64,000 nt of DNA from contig NZ_JACONV010000003.1 of assembly GCF_014358015.1 (NCBI RefSeq), positions 248,001 to 312,000 on the forward strand. The letters are read 5' to 3'. The DNA is from Pseudomonas triticifolii. GTDB taxonomy: Bacteria > Pseudomonadota > Gammaproteobacteria > Pseudomonadales > Pseudomonadaceae. Under the pieces are notes generated by a model, which searched no databases, had not been told where the DNA came from, and saw only the letters and a list, made by a program, of their open reading frames with translations. Shown piece after piece: positions 28,501-36,339 of the stretch (positions are counted from its first letter, which is position 1; each line of letters starts with the position of its first letter). Position numbers and translations under genes: made by a program.

Positions 28501-28816
28501 TTACTCGCTGGCAAAATTCCAGACACTCCATAACGAGCCCTATGGAGACATCGCCAACATCGTGCGCAACGCCAATGCCTCGCCGTTGCTCGGGCACCTT
28601 CCGCCCACGCCCATGGACGTGCTGACGGTACGCAACCGCTTCGGCATGCCGTCACCCACACTGGCTGACCTGTTCAGTACGCTATCGGCGCAGGGCATTC
28701 ATTACGAAAAAATATTGCTGGTGCACTGCCGCTGCGCAGCCATCGCCGCCATGCTGCAGCGAGCGCCCGTGTATCGAGCACCGACATTCAAGCCCGCGAT
28801 TGTTAAGATGCCATGA
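25562..28816 (+). CDS. Large dermonecrotic-toxin-like protein with C-terminal Stv-type domain
   Basis: This 1084-residue protein resembles the Pseudomonas family with a dermonecrotic-toxin-type (DUF6543) N-terminal region. The first ~40 residues are Pro/Ser-rich and lack a signal peptide. The long helical middle is followed by a hydrophobic stretch at about residues 737-772 (MAVLLTPALIASLATEIGI), as in pore/translocation segments. The last ~190 residues (about 873-1060) match the putative adhesin Stv domain seen in related effectors: RRFLLWTSDRGQARTLVVST, then HGYELVDP. It stands alone after a strong hairpin. No secretion signal or cognate immunity gene is recognised; function is inferred only from the family. 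Confidence 0.65.
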   Translation: MKDPHNPLPPDTSLHASAPPSELPSEPPAAPDQPPARVDPDQAIEQRLKALRKSPGFALIADSTLLLKACQLDMDAPPSRRHYVREQLASYLKNKTGLALDPDQLHITFSNEAHPEVNDDRREHDEIRLSLTEVALTSFDPPRYMALYRSTLKDIPLTDGLPSVGASEVFKLIANAPWTRDYATALETFWSRHRATYRALSRLGFLDTLARQYARGQISRYGYFLTLDALGLNDFPSDASVLEQSGRGMQAQVRMLAFNGKRVPGIFQVSSNDTSHSFIHVPGSKGPVVEYTSNEPQQMTRNLLAALNDSGLQEHAFHLLEHEEKTVPAVDSTWVDGDVFIELAQAQEYLANELLGEERYDHFDYLRPVARGLTLASAVDLWQSRPPVLKQLPMPSKLAAQVMARYLKEHGLEHDPDHVFVAYRRGTSTTALGDARTPPIQVSTPDERPMSLSQALVTQYRVQTPVGYLDHGGATVVFLDTTGQGTWREDQALELDPRALEEHLKTIDFLQLMTERLNAFWVQNKTDIEQAFRSLLISQALIALKQERLSRSGLELIVTALSTDRKMPWYSVSFYVQGALLDALMTQSTGLLVLEQPGLPIVLYQAGHPKAFMEFADEDALNRYLRVATADTEWRETVLRHVPLRHQARLNYLLRVWGGVKTPIPAASALRPWTDPIYNPDTHKAVQHVWHRQAVEDSPFTFLHQLLEQHALMDAQDQIVTSAQLSLSEWTQRLNHLQVLLAPMAVLLTPALIASLATEIGITSLNIASANLPGSRYAEKNQALLATLSLALMHLGPRTPRLLRSINRLVKPARQATRMVSQVSKTFKGPSTRASASMSGRPTRLETFFHTEALLKRWTLAGNPHLGGVPVHAWKLGRRFLLWTSDRGQARTLVVSTHGHYLPWASSVKIPNGTELRTYAPHGYELVDPMLHNIVSKRTLPFAISNSAGNTPVALAPSLAPLVMTDKLMAGTSLLGRFKNYSLAKFQTLHNEPYGDIANIVRNANASPLLGHLPPTPMDVLTVRNRFGMPSPTLADLFSTLSAQGIHYEKILLVHCRCAAIAAMLQRAPVYRAPTFKPAIVKMP

Positions 28817-28850
28817 CGTGATTGCCCCTTCGCCTGGTCCCGATATCGCC

Positions 28851-29075
28851 ATGACAACCGCCAACGATGTAACCCACCTGTGCCCGGTGTGCGGCTTCAG
28901 CAACCGCTGCACCCTGGCCGACCCGCGCACCGCCAGCCAGCCGTGCTGGTGTTTTTCCGAAACCATCGACCCGGCCCGGCTTGAAGCACTGCCCGATGAG
29001 GTGCGCAACAAGGCCTGTCTGTGTCCGCGTTGCGCAGGCGTTGAACAGACGGCGCTGAGCCAACCCGCGCGCTAG
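28851..29075 (+). CDS. Small cysteine-rich CWC-family protein
   Basis: A 74-residue protein with two CxxC-type pairs (CPVCGFSNRC near residue 11 and CLCPRCAG near residue 56) and the CWCF motif between them, the mark of the cysteine-rich CWC family, likely zinc-binding. The start is ATG 28851. It lies 42 bases before rsuA, with which it is often linked, and may be co-transcribed. The longer frame from 28800 would overlap the end of the toxin-like gene. Confidence 0.75.
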   Translation: MTTANDVTHLCPVCGFSNRCTLADPRTASQPCWCFSETIDPARLEALPDEVRNKACLCPRCAGVEQTALSQPAR

Positions 29076-29117
29076 ATCGCGTACCATACGCCACCTCCGT
29101 TACCTTGCCCCGCCGCC

Positions 29118-29810
29118 ATGCGCCTTGACCGTTTTCTCAGCAACCTGCCCCGTTTCAACCGCAAGGACGTACGCCTGGCGCTGGTCAGCGGCCGCGTAAA
29201 GGTCGACGGGCACGTCACGAGCGACCCGCATCATGAGGTGCGGGAGTTCAACTGCGTGGCCTTCGACGACGAGATCATTCAGGCAGGCAAACCAGCGCGC
29301 TATTTCATGCTGCACAAACCGCAAGGGTGCGTGAGTGCCACCGTTGATCCACACCACCCGACGGTATTGCAGTTGTTGAATGAACCTGACAACCATGAAC
29401 TGCATATTGCAGGGCGCCTGGATTTCAACACCACCGGTCTGATGTTGATTACCAATGACGGTCACTGGTCACGGCGATTGACCCAACCACAAACAAAGTT
29501 GCCAAAGGTGTATTACGTTGAAACCGAACAGGTTATCGACGAACGGTATATAACCCGGTTTGCCGAAGGCTTTTACTTCCCGTTCGAAAACATCACCACT
29601 CAACCGGCCGTGTTAACCGTACTGGGTCCGTATTGCGCGCGGCTGAGTATCGTTGAAGGTCGCTACCATCAGATAAAGCGGATGTTCGGTCACTTCGGCA
29701 ATAAAGTGCTGGTTCTGCATCGGGAAAGTATCGGCGCACTGGCGCTGGACCCCGAGCTAGAGCCCGGCAGCTACCGTACGCTGCACGCCGCGGAAATAGC
29801 GCTATTCTGA
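29118..29810 (+). CDS. rsuA: Pseudouridine synthase, RsuA family
   Basis: This RNA-modifying enzyme of 230 residues likely converts U516 of 16S rRNA to pseudouridine. The N-terminal S4 RNA-binding domain (MRLDRFLSNLPRFNRKDVRLAL, about 1-60) precedes the catalytic domain with GRLDFNTTGLMLITNDG, whose Asp (about residue 102) is the nucleophile. YHQIKRMFGHFGNKV near the end is typical of the RsuA/RluB/E/F branch. The site specificity could instead be that of a close relative. Confidence 0.85.
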   Translation: MRLDRFLSNLPRFNRKDVRLALVSGRVKVDGHVTSDPHHEVREFNCVAFDDEIIQAGKPARYFMLHKPQGCVSATVDPHHPTVLQLLNEPDNHELHIAGRLDFNTTGLMLITNDGHWSRRLTQPQTKLPKVYYVETEQVIDERYITRFAEGFYFPFENITTQPAVLTVLGPYCARLSIVEGRYHQIKRMFGHFGNKVLVLHRESIGALALDPELEPGSYRTLHAAEIALF

Positions 29811-30111
29811 AAAAGTCACAACCGTTCGGCGGAATGCGCAACAAGCCTATGAATAGCACTTGCGGGTTCACGTATCCACTGCTTGAATCCAACCCGTCAG
29901 TCCACATGTGACTGAAGAGTCAGGACATCATTCCAAGAAACCTTTTACCGTACTGAGCCTTTGCGGCTCACGGCAAATTGCCCGCCAATAACAATACCTG
30001 TCGGACAGATCGTTCGGATCGACATGGGCCTTTAATCGGCTAATGCCTGCCTGTCACGAAACTCGTGCAACGTCGTTGTACGCATACCTGTTTACGCCAG
30101 GAGTTATACCT
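29811..30111. promoter_or_regulatory. Leader region of rhlA
   Basis: About 300 bases with no supported gene. A short stem TGAGCC-TTTGC-GGCTCA lies near 29955-29971. A GCCAATAA element near 29985 resembles the FliA -10 but has no matching -35, so it was not called. Promoter position is otherwise unclear. Confidence 0.3.
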
Positions 30112-31005
30112 ATGTCGCCAGAAAAAGCCGTGCTTGATATACAAGGACAGTTTCGGGTTTACACGGAGTTCTATCGCGCCGACGCCGCGCAAAAAACCAT
30201 CATCATGGTAAACGGCTCACTGGCCACCACGGCGTCATTTGCACAGACCGTTCGCAACCTTCACCCGACCATGAACGTGGTTCTCTACGATCAGCCGTAT
30301 GCCGGAAGATCCAAACCTCACAATCTGCATGAAAAGCCACTGAGCCGGGAAATGGAAGGCCAGATTCTGCTGGAGCTGATCGACCACTTCAACGCCGAAC
30401 ACGTCATGTCATTTTCATGGGGCGGCGCGGCAGCACTGGTTGCGTTGTCGCATCGTCCCAAGCGTATCGAGAGCGCTGTCATCAGCTCGTTTTCGCCGGT
30501 CATCAACGAACACATGCGTGACTACCTGAATCGGAGCCTCACCCATCTGGGCGCTCACAGTCGTTACGAAGTTGGCCACCTGATCAACGACACCATCGGC
30601 AAACACCTGCCATCGTTGTTCAAGCGCTTCAATTATCGTCACGTCAGCAGCCTGGACCTGCACGAGTACGACCAGATGCACCACCACATCAGCCAGGTGC
30701 TGGAAATCGATCCGGGCAACTACCTGACCGCTGCGAAGAACATCAACGTACCCGTCTTGTTCGTGAACGGTGCCTGGGACGAATACACTGCCGCGAAAGA
30801 CGCCGTACATTTCGCACACTATGTGAAGGACTGTACCTTCAGCACCATCGACGCTGCCGGGCATTTTCTGGACATGGAACACAAGGCCGCTTGCAGGGAT
30901 TCAAAGCTGGCACTGCTGAGTTTCCTGCAACCGGAACCGGCCACGGCGCAACCGTCGCGCCACGCTTTCAATCTGGTTCAGAACCATCATGCGCTCGCCC
31001 TCTGA
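30112..31005 (+). CDS. rhlA: RhlA-like 3-(3-hydroxyalkanoyloxy)alkanoate synthase
   Basis: A 297-residue alpha/beta-fold protein closely resembling P. aeruginosa RhlA (295 residues), which joins two hydroxyacyl-ACP units into the HAA surfactant lipid used for surface spreading. Similar blocks are MVNGSLATTASFA near residue 32, the nucleophile in SFSWGGAAAL (Ser102, the same position), NGAWDEYTAAKDA, and the catalytic His in AGHFLDME. The start is ATG 30112 with CCAGGAG upstream. No rhlB follows, so HAA rather than rhamnolipid would be made. A second rhlA elsewhere in the genome cannot be excluded. Confidence 0.82.
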   Translation: MSPEKAVLDIQGQFRVYTEFYRADAAQKTIIMVNGSLATTASFAQTVRNLHPTMNVVLYDQPYAGRSKPHNLHEKPLSREMEGQILLELIDHFNAEHVMSFSWGGAAALVALSHRPKRIESAVISSFSPVINEHMRDYLNRSLTHLGAHSRYEVGHLINDTIGKHLPSLFKRFNYRHVSSLDLHEYDQMHHHISQVLEIDPGNYLTAAKNINVPVLFVNGAWDEYTAAKDAVHFAHYVKDCTFSTIDAAGHFLDMEHKAACRDSKLALLSFLQPEPATAQPSRHAFNLVQNHHALAL

Positions 31006-31163
31006 CACCAGCGCTCGACAGAGCCAGGGAACCCTCCGCCAGCGCACGGACAGCGGCACTCGGCGGACGGCTTCCATGGCGAAAGTCCGGGAAAAAAGCA
31101 GGGATTGGGGAAATTAACGCTTCAAATGCGGGACCGCATCTGGTACAAAGTCAGCCGCTTTGA

Positions 31164-31237
31164 GCGGGTATAGTTTAGTGGCAAAACGAAAGCTTCCCAA
31201 GCTTTAGTTGAGGGTTCGATTCCCTCTACCCGCTCCA
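31164..31237 (+). tRNA. tRNA-Gly (anticodon CCC)
   Basis: The acceptor arms GCGGGTA and TACCCGC pair over seven bases with an encoded CCA at the end. The anticodon arm AAAGC-TTCCCAA-GCTTT has the loop with anticodon CCC, and the T arm contains GGTTCGATTCC. The D arm is short, giving 74 bases in all. Reads GGG codons. Confidence 0.96.
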
Positions 31238-31292
31238 ACTTTTGATACAGAGCCTATTCGCTCACCCTCCCCTCTTTCTGCTCTCCTCTCTA

Positions 31293-31324
31293 AGCACCAC
31301 CTGATCTAAGCACCACCTGACCTA
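31293..31324. repeat. Two-copy 16-base direct repeat after tRNA-Gly
   Basis: CTAAGCACCACCTGA occurs twice in tandem, differing only at its last base. It lies directly before the candidate structured RNA and has no known function. Confidence 0.6.
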
Positions 31325-31470
31325 CGCCCATCGCGACCAGAAAAGACGTGGTATTCGCATGTTGAACGTCGCTCGCTGCACTGGCTTCCTCGAAGATGCT
31401 CAGCAACCTGGTCATTACGCTGACCGCTGGCGATGGGCGTAATCAAAAAACCCCGCCTGGGCGGGGTTTT
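31320..31470 (+). ncRNA. Candidate structured RNA with intrinsic terminator
   Basis: TACGCCCATCGC (31323-31334) and GCGATGGGCGTA (31430-31441) are perfect 12-base partners. Inside, GACCAG (31335-31340) pairs with CTGGTC (31408-31413), and GACGT (31345-31349) with ACGTC (31366-31370). An intrinsic terminator follows within ten bases. No open frame fits. It may be an independent small RNA or the 3' part of the tRNA-Gly transcript. I know of no family it belongs to. Confidence 0.4.
31451..31470. terminator. Bidirectional intrinsic terminator
   Basis: CCCCGCC-TG-GGCGGGG (31451-31466) is flanked by an A-run (31445-31450) and a T-run (31467-31470), so it can stop transcripts from both sides: the tRNA side and the convergent xenA gene. 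Confidence 0.85.
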
Positions 31471-31515
31471 GTCAGCTCAGAGCAAAGCCGATCCAGTCAT
31501 TCCAGGATCAGCCTC

Positions 31516-32607
31516 TCAACGATACCGCTCAAGCCAATGCGCGTAAGGCGCAGGCAAGGTCCAGGACGCATTCTCCACGCCCAGTTCCTTGGCGGCAAAG
31601 TACGCCCAATGCGGATCCGCAAGGTGTGCGCGGCCAATCGACACCAGATCGAGCTGGCCCGATTTGATCGACTCTTCAGCCAATTGCGGTGTACCAAAGC
31701 CCCACGCCGAGGTCACAGGGATGCCCGCTTCGCGACGCACACGCTCAGCGACCGGCCCCATGAAAGCCGGACCCCACGGGATGTTCGTGTCAGGGATGGT
31801 GAAGCCGACGCTGACGCTCAACAGATCAAGACCACCCGCCTTGAAACGGCGCGCCAGTTCGATGGATTCGCTGAGAGTCTGCTCGTCGCGGCCGTCGTAT
31901 TCGATAACGCCGAAACGGGCGGTCAATGGCAGGTGTTCTGGCCAGACCTCACGTACAGCGGCCAGGGTTTCGAGCAAGAAGCGGCTACGGTTGTCGAAGC
32001 TGCCACCGTAGGCGTCAGTGCGCTGGTTGGAGTGTTCGGAGAAGAAGCTTTGTCCCAGATAGCCATGAGCGAAGTGCAGCTCGATCCATTCAAAGCCGGC
32101 CTCCAGCGCACGACGTGCGGCGTGGACGAAGTCCTGCTTAACGCGGGCGATGTCGTCCAGGGTCATTTCACGCGGCACCTTGGGCAGGTTGGCGCCGAAA
32201 GCAATGGCGGACGGCGCAATGGTTTCCCAGCCGCGTGCGTCGGACTCGGCAATGTGGTCGTCGCCTTCCCACGGACGATTGGCGCTCGCCTTGCGGCCCG
32301 CGTGGGCAATCTGGATGCCTGGAACAGACCCGGCTGCCTTGATGGCTTTCACGACGGGAACGAATGCCTGAGCTTGCTGGTCATTCCAGATACCGGCGCA
32401 ACCGGGTGTGATTCTGCCTTCAGGTGCAACAGCCGTCGCCTCGACCACCACCAGCCCCGCCCCGCCACGTGCCATGCTGGCCAGGTGAACGTGGTGCCAG
32501 TCGTTGATCAAGCCATCGTCGGCCTTGTATTGGCACATCGGTGGAATGGCGATACGGTTACGCAGGGTGATGTCTTTGAGGGTGTAGGGTTGAAACAGCG
32601 CTGACAT
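31516..32607 (-). CDS. xenA: NADPH-dependent ene-reductase XenA (old yellow enzyme family)
   Basis: A flavoenzyme that reduces activated C=C and nitro compounds. Its 363 residues are almost collinear with P. putida XenA, beginning MSALFQPYTLKD and ending in APYAHWLERYR. The active-site Cys of the YqjM/XenA branch is Cys25 (PPMCQY), and the FMN/substrate His pair is found in IELHFAHGYL. The start is ATG 32607. It is divergent from an ArsR-type regulator that probably represses it from the shared 77-base region. Confidence 0.94.
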   Translation of the reverse strand: MSALFQPYTLKDITLRNRIAIPPMCQYKADDGLINDWHHVHLASMARGGAGLVVVEATAVAPEGRITPGCAGIWNDQQAQAFVPVVKAIKAAGSVPGIQIAHAGRKASANRPWEGDDHIAESDARGWETIAPSAIAFGANLPKVPREMTLDDIARVKQDFVHAARRALEAGFEWIELHFAHGYLGQSFFSEHSNQRTDAYGGSFDNRSRFLLETLAAVREVWPEHLPLTARFGVIEYDGRDEQTLSESIELARRFKAGGLDLLSVSVGFTIPDTNIPWGPAFMGPVAERVRREAGIPVTSAWGFGTPQLAEESIKSGQLDLVSIGRAHLADPHWAYFAAKELGVENASWTLPAPYAHWLERYR

Positions 32608-32623
32608 GGAAATCTCCAGATAC

Positions 32624-32654
32624 ATCGAATTACGATTGTTCGATAGTATTCGAA
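32624..32654. promoter_or_regulatory. Candidate operator between xenA and its ArsR-type regulator
   Basis: ATCGAA (32624-32629), TTCGAT (32639-32644) and the palindrome TTCGAA (32649-32654) form spaced inverted half-sites in the only intergenic space between the divergent genes. The TTCGAW elements are the likely binding site of the ArsR-type regulator; this is inferred from position and symmetry. Confidence 0.5.
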
Positions 32655-32684
32655 ATATAGCGCTAATTGAAACCCCTCGTTATC

Positions 32685-32996
32685 ATGCCGCCCATGCGAA
32701 CTCTAAAACACCCAGAACCCGACGCCTTCACTCTCGACCGTGTGCTTTATGCCTTGAGCGATCCCGTGCGGATGGAAATCGTGCGCTATCTGGCGGGCGT
32801 ACCAGAGGCAACCTGCGGTGAACTGTGTGGCGATCGGCCCAAGTCCAGCGCCTCCCACCACTTCCGCGTACTGCGTGATTCAGGGCTGGTGCATACCCGT
32901 AACGTGGGCACGACGCACATGAACTCGCTGCGCAATGAAGACCTCGAAGCACGTTTTCCTGGACTGTTGGCAACCATTCTCCGGCAACTGGGATGA
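32685..32996 (+). CDS. ArsR-family transcriptional regulator
   Basis: A 103-residue winged-helix regulator. The DNA-binding part reads DRVLYALSDPVRMEIVRYLAG and then ASHHFRVLRDSGLVHTR (about residues 45-70), the ArsR recognition helix. The metal-binding ELCVC motif of metal sensors is not present, so it is probably one of the non-metal members. The start is ATG 32685, with a second ATG at 32694 also possible. It is divergent from xenA, whose repressor it likely is; the same linked pair occurs in other pseudomonads. Confidence 0.85.
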   Translation: MPPMRTLKHPEPDAFTLDRVLYALSDPVRMEIVRYLAGVPEATCGELCGDRPKSSASHHFRVLRDSGLVHTRNVGTTHMNSLRNEDLEARFPGLLATILRQLG

Positions 32997-33236
32997 TGCA
33001 TAAAGACGTGACTCGCCTGGTTGGCCCAGACCTTGGCTTTGCCTGAGTTCACGTCGGGACGCCTGATGCCCGGAGCGATTCCTCTGCCGGATATACAGAC
33101 CAAGATTCGGATTTTCAGGGCCATGATTCTGTTGGGGGATTTTGCAGAAAGGTTCTGGGAGGAGCTTCAGGATTGCTTGGGAGTTGCGCGAAGCACTATC
33201 GAACAACGCATCACTCGCTGAAAAATACGATGCATG

Positions 33237-33257
33237 GGGCAGGAAAACACCCTGCCC
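33237..33257 (-). terminator. Hairpin downstream of the SulP gene
   Basis: GGGCAGG and CCTGCCC pair over seven bases around a 7-base loop, 27 bases after the SulP stop codon on the minus strand. A T-rich run lies about 11 bases further on. The region 32997-33284 otherwise holds no supported gene. Confidence 0.45.
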
Positions 33258-33284
33258 GCTGCGCACGTTAAAACGCACAAGACC

Positions 33285-34772
33285 TCAATGCTTCATCAAC
33301 GACTCCAGGCCGTCCGGCTTGTCATGCACCCCGAACCGGTCCACCAATGTGGCCGTGGCGTTGTTCATGCCGATTACATCCACAGCGATCCCGGCTTGCC
33401 TCAGTTTCAACACCACCTTGTCCAGCGCGGCCACGGCAGTGATGTCCCAGAAATGCGCGTCTCTCAGGTCGACGGTCAGGGTATCAAGCGACTCCTTGAG
33501 GTCGAACGAGCGGGCGAACCGGTCCGCCGAACCGAAGAACACCTGACCGGTGACGTAGTAGGTACGGTGACTGTACTCAGGGTCGTGTTTCGAACTGACG
33601 TCGAGGTAATACGCGATCTTGTTGGCAAAGAACATCGCCGCCAACAGGGTTCCGGCCACCACGCCATACGCCAGGTTATGCGTGGCGACAACCACGACGA
33701 CGGTCACGATCATGACCAGGTTGGTGGACAGCGGGTATTGGCGCAGGTTACGGATCGAGCTCCAGCTGAACGTGCTGATCGACACCATGATCATGACCGC
33801 AACCAGCGCTGCCATGGGAATGCGAGCCAGCCAGTCACCGAGGAAGATCATCATCGCCAGCAGCGAAACACCGGCACTCAGCGTGGATAGGCGGGTTCTG
33901 CCGCCGGACTTCACGTTGATCATCGATTGCCCGATCATGGCGCAACCGGCCATGCCGCCGATCAATCCGCTGGCGATGTTGGCGACGCCCTGGCCTTTGC
34001 ACTCACGGTTCTTGTCGCTTGACGTGTCGGTCAAGTCATCGACGATGGTGGCGGTCATCATCGACTCCAGCAAACCCACCACCGCCAACGCCGCCGAGTA
34101 AGGCAGCACGATCAGCAATGTTTCCAGATTCAGCGGCACCTGCGGCCACAGGAAGATCGGCAGACTGTCGGGCAATGCGCCCATGTCGCCGACCTTGCGG
34201 ACGTTGAGCCCCATGTAAATCGAGATCGCGGTGAGCACCAGAATGCACACCAGCGGCGAAGGCAGCAGCGTGCCGATAACCGGAATCCGTGGCAGCAGAT
34301 AGATGATCGCAAGTCCTGCGGCAGTCAGGGCATAAACCACCCACGTGACGTTGGTGAGCTCCGGCAGTTGCGCCAGAAAGATCAGGATGGCCAGCGCATT
34401 GACGAAGCCGGTCACCACCGAGCGAGACACGAAACGCATCAGTTCACCCAGCCGCAGATAGCCCGCGATGATCTGCAAAACCCCGCAGCCCAGCGTGGCC
34501 GCCAACAGGTAGTGCAGACCATGGTCCTTGACCAGATTCACCATAAGCAGCGCCATGGCACCCGTGGCCGCAGAGACCATCGCCGGGCGGCCGCCCACGA
34601 ACGCGATGACGGTACAGATACAGAAGGAGGCGTAAAGCCCGACGCGCGGGTCAACCCCGGCAATGATGGAAAAAGCGATGGCTTCGGGAATAAGGGCCAT
34701 CGCGACAACGAGGCCCGCCAGTACGTCAGCCCGGACATTGGAAAGCCAGGCAGCCTTGATATTTTCAAGCAT
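33285..34772 (-). CDS. SulP-family anion transporter
   Basis: An inner-membrane anion transporter of 495 residues. About 11-12 membrane segments carry the SulP signature near the N-terminus ([20 protein letters not shown], about residues 22-41), and a C-terminal STAS domain (about 400-490) contains [19 protein letters not shown]. Members carry sulfate, bicarbonate or dicarboxylates; the substrate cannot be told here. The start is placed at ATG 34772; an ATG ten codons upstream is also possible. It is a single-gene unit. Confidence 0.88.
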   Translation of the reverse strand: MLENIKAAWLSNVRADVLAGLVVAMALIPEAIAFSIIAGVDPRVGLYASFCICTVIAFVGGRPAMVSAATGAMALLMVNLVKDHGLHYLLAATLGCGVLQIIAGYLRLGELMRFVSRSVVTGFVNALAILIFLAQLPELTNVTWVVYALTAAGLAIIYLLPRIPVIGTLLPSPLVCILVLTAISIYMGLNVRKVGDMGALPDSLPIFLWPQVPLNLETLLIVLPYSAALAVVGLLESMMTATIVDDLTDTSSDKNRECKGQGVANIASGLIGGMAGCAMIGQSMINVKSGGRTRLSTLSAGVSLLAMMIFLGDWLARIPMAALVAVMIMVSISTFSWSSIRNLRQYPLSTNLVMIVTVVVVVATHNLAYGVVAGTLLAAMFFANKIAYYLDVSSKHDPEYSHRTYYVTGQVFFGSADRFARSFDLKESLDTLTVDLRDAHFWDITAVAALDKVVLKLRQAGIAVDVIGMNNATATLVDRFGVHDKPDGLESLMKH

Positions 34773-35151
34773 TGATTCACCCATGCAGGCACGGCACGGC
34801 ATGGCGCGCAGCGTCGGGCGCTGGGCGATGCAGGTGCGTCTGTCTTCAGTGGTGTTGAGGATGTGCTGCGGCCGAATCAGGCACAGCAGAAATAGACCGC
34901 AGCCAAAGGGCGGTCAGGGTGTTGCGAGGGGGCGTAGCGCTAAGGCGGCGTAGGCAGCCAGTTGGAACGAGGCAAGGGAATTCCTTCGTCAGCTCGTGAA
35001 TTGACGGCCCGCATAATAACGCTCTCGGATCACAGGGACAACGTGCAGGTCATTGCACATGACCGACGGCAGAACGGGCAATTTCCGATAGGCAAGCTGC
35101 GGGAGACTGTGCTTTTATCACGTCCCCGAATCACATCCTCAAGGACGAACA
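34773..35151. other. Intergenic region between SulP and lipoprotein genes
   Basis: About 380 bases with divergent flanking genes, so it must hold two promoters. No repeat, RNA or open frame with a ribosome site was recognised. Confidence 0.4.
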
Positions 35152-35733
35152 ATGCGTTTTGCCGCTCTGCCGTTGATCATCGCCTGCGTCGCGGGCTGCG
35201 CCTCTACACCCGACTACTACATCTCCCCTGCTCCTGTTTCGATTCCCAAAACCGCCACTTATTGGGTGGACTCTTTCAAGCTCAAACTGGAGGGCGAAAG
35301 AGAGCTGTTCATGTCGAGGGAGCAGTTGGAAGACGGTATCAGGCTCAAACTCATCGAGCGCCTGCAACAGGCCAATCGCTATGCGTCCACCAAGGAGAGC
35401 GCCGATTATCTGCTGGATGTCGACAGCGTCTACAGGCGTCGCCTGGGCGATTCGAAAGGCGGGCTGATGTCGCACATCGTGGATGACAACAAGGTCATGG
35501 CCAGCGTGGACTTCGGCTATCAGGTTTCGGTAGAGCAGTCAGGCAGGCAAGTGCTGCACTTTGGTCAGGAAAGAACCAGACTGCAGCCTGGCGGAGCAAT
35601 CGGGCACTGGCAGAATCTCAAGACAGCGGCCAGCGTACTGACCAACAAGAGCAACGCAAGCGTGGAGGACTACAACGTCAACCTGCTACCACGCTTTATC
35701 GTGGATGACATCGAGAATATTCCGTCACGCTAA
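35152..35733 (+). CDS. Predicted outer-membrane lipoprotein, unknown family
   Basis: A 193-residue protein with a signal peptide ending in the lipobox VAGC (Cys16). The mature part is soluble: a central helical block (residues ~60-85, QLEDGIRLKLIERLQQANRY) and a C-terminal beta-rich part with GYQVSVEQSGRQVLHFGQ. AAGGAC precedes the start. The gene is isolated and I do not recognise the family. A LptE-like or T6SS-like lipoprotein fold was considered but no defining motif is present. Confidence 0.7.
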   Translation: MRFAALPLIIACVAGCASTPDYYISPAPVSIPKTATYWVDSFKLKLEGERELFMSREQLEDGIRLKLIERLQQANRYASTKESADYLLDVDSVYRRRLGDSKGGLMSHIVDDNKVMASVDFGYQVSVEQSGRQVLHFGQERTRLQPGGAIGHWQNLKTAASVLTNKSNASVEDYNVNLLPRFIVDDIENIPSR

Positions 35734-35750
35734 CGGCGTGCCTGATCCGG

Positions 35751-35781
35751 CAAGTGTGGATAAATCGATTATCCGCACTTG
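35751..35781. terminator. Hairpin after the lipoprotein gene
   Basis: CAAGTGTGGATAA (35751-35763) and TTATCCGCACTTG (35769-35781) pair over 13 bases with one G-U around ATCGA. It follows the lipoprotein stop by 18 bases; no T-run follows, so termination is probable but not certain. Confidence 0.6.
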
Positions 35782-35835
35782 TGGGCTTTCAGCCTGACTC
35801 GCGGCCTGCAATGTTTGAAACTTGTCGTCGCCTTT

Positions 35836-36123
35836 TTACCAGTGTTTGGCAGCGGCCTGACGATAATCCAGCGCCGAAACGGGCACCTGATTCATCGACA
35901 TCAGTAGGCGTGCTTCACCTATCAGTTCCGAAATGGCACGGCTGGATACCATGCGCTCCAGCTTGATGCCCGTCACGCAGATGGCGTGATCCGGGTTGCC
36001 GGGATTGGTCAGGGTCAATGCCAGGGTACCGCCTTGAGCGGCTTCCCATGTGCAGCGATGGGGCAATAAAGCCTGCTCGACCATGTGTTTGATTTCAAGC
36101 GTTGAAAGTCTGTATGCGTTCAT
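35836..36123 (-). CDS. DUF1652 protein
   Basis: A 95-residue soluble protein of the DUF1652 family, which is mostly confined to Pseudomonas. The family core is seen in LSTLEIKHMVEQALLPHRC and TLTNPGNPDHAICVTGI. Most pseudomonads carry several copies and no function is known. It is a single-gene unit whose 3' end faces the lipoprotein gene, with a hairpin between them. Confidence 0.8.
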   Translation of the reverse strand: MNAYRLSTLEIKHMVEQALLPHRCTWEAAQGGTLALTLTNPGNPDHAICVTGIKLERMVSSRAISELIGEARLLMSMNQVPVSALDYRQAAAKHW

Positions 36124-36339
36124 GATTGCCTGCTTTGCATAAATACAATGATGTATCGACGGTATTCAGAGGATGGGTGTCCGCCAGCGTTCCACATAAA
36201 TATTTATCAGAGCACCGCTTTTTTAATGCCGCGTCTATTCTTGTACAAGGCCTTAAAAGCTGTATCGATTAAGCTCAATATTCTTAACCTGAAACAGCGC
36301 TTTTTTATATTGCCTGCTCAATAAACATGTCTTTTTTAG
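36124..36339. other. AT-rich intergenic stretch
   Basis: This ~215-base spacer is clearly richer in A+T than its surroundings, with TTTTTT runs near 36220, 36302 and 36332. It holds the DUF1652 promoter and the tail of the GNAT transcript. No gene, repeat or RNA was recognised. Confidence 0.4.

Noticed and set aside
29980..30000. FliA-like -10 element before rhlA
   Set aside because: GCCAATAA is one base off the consensus, but no TAAAG-type -35 is found at the required distance.
33021..33221. 66-codon open frame after the ArsR-type gene
   Set aside because: No ribosome site and no family; it lies in the tail between two convergent units.
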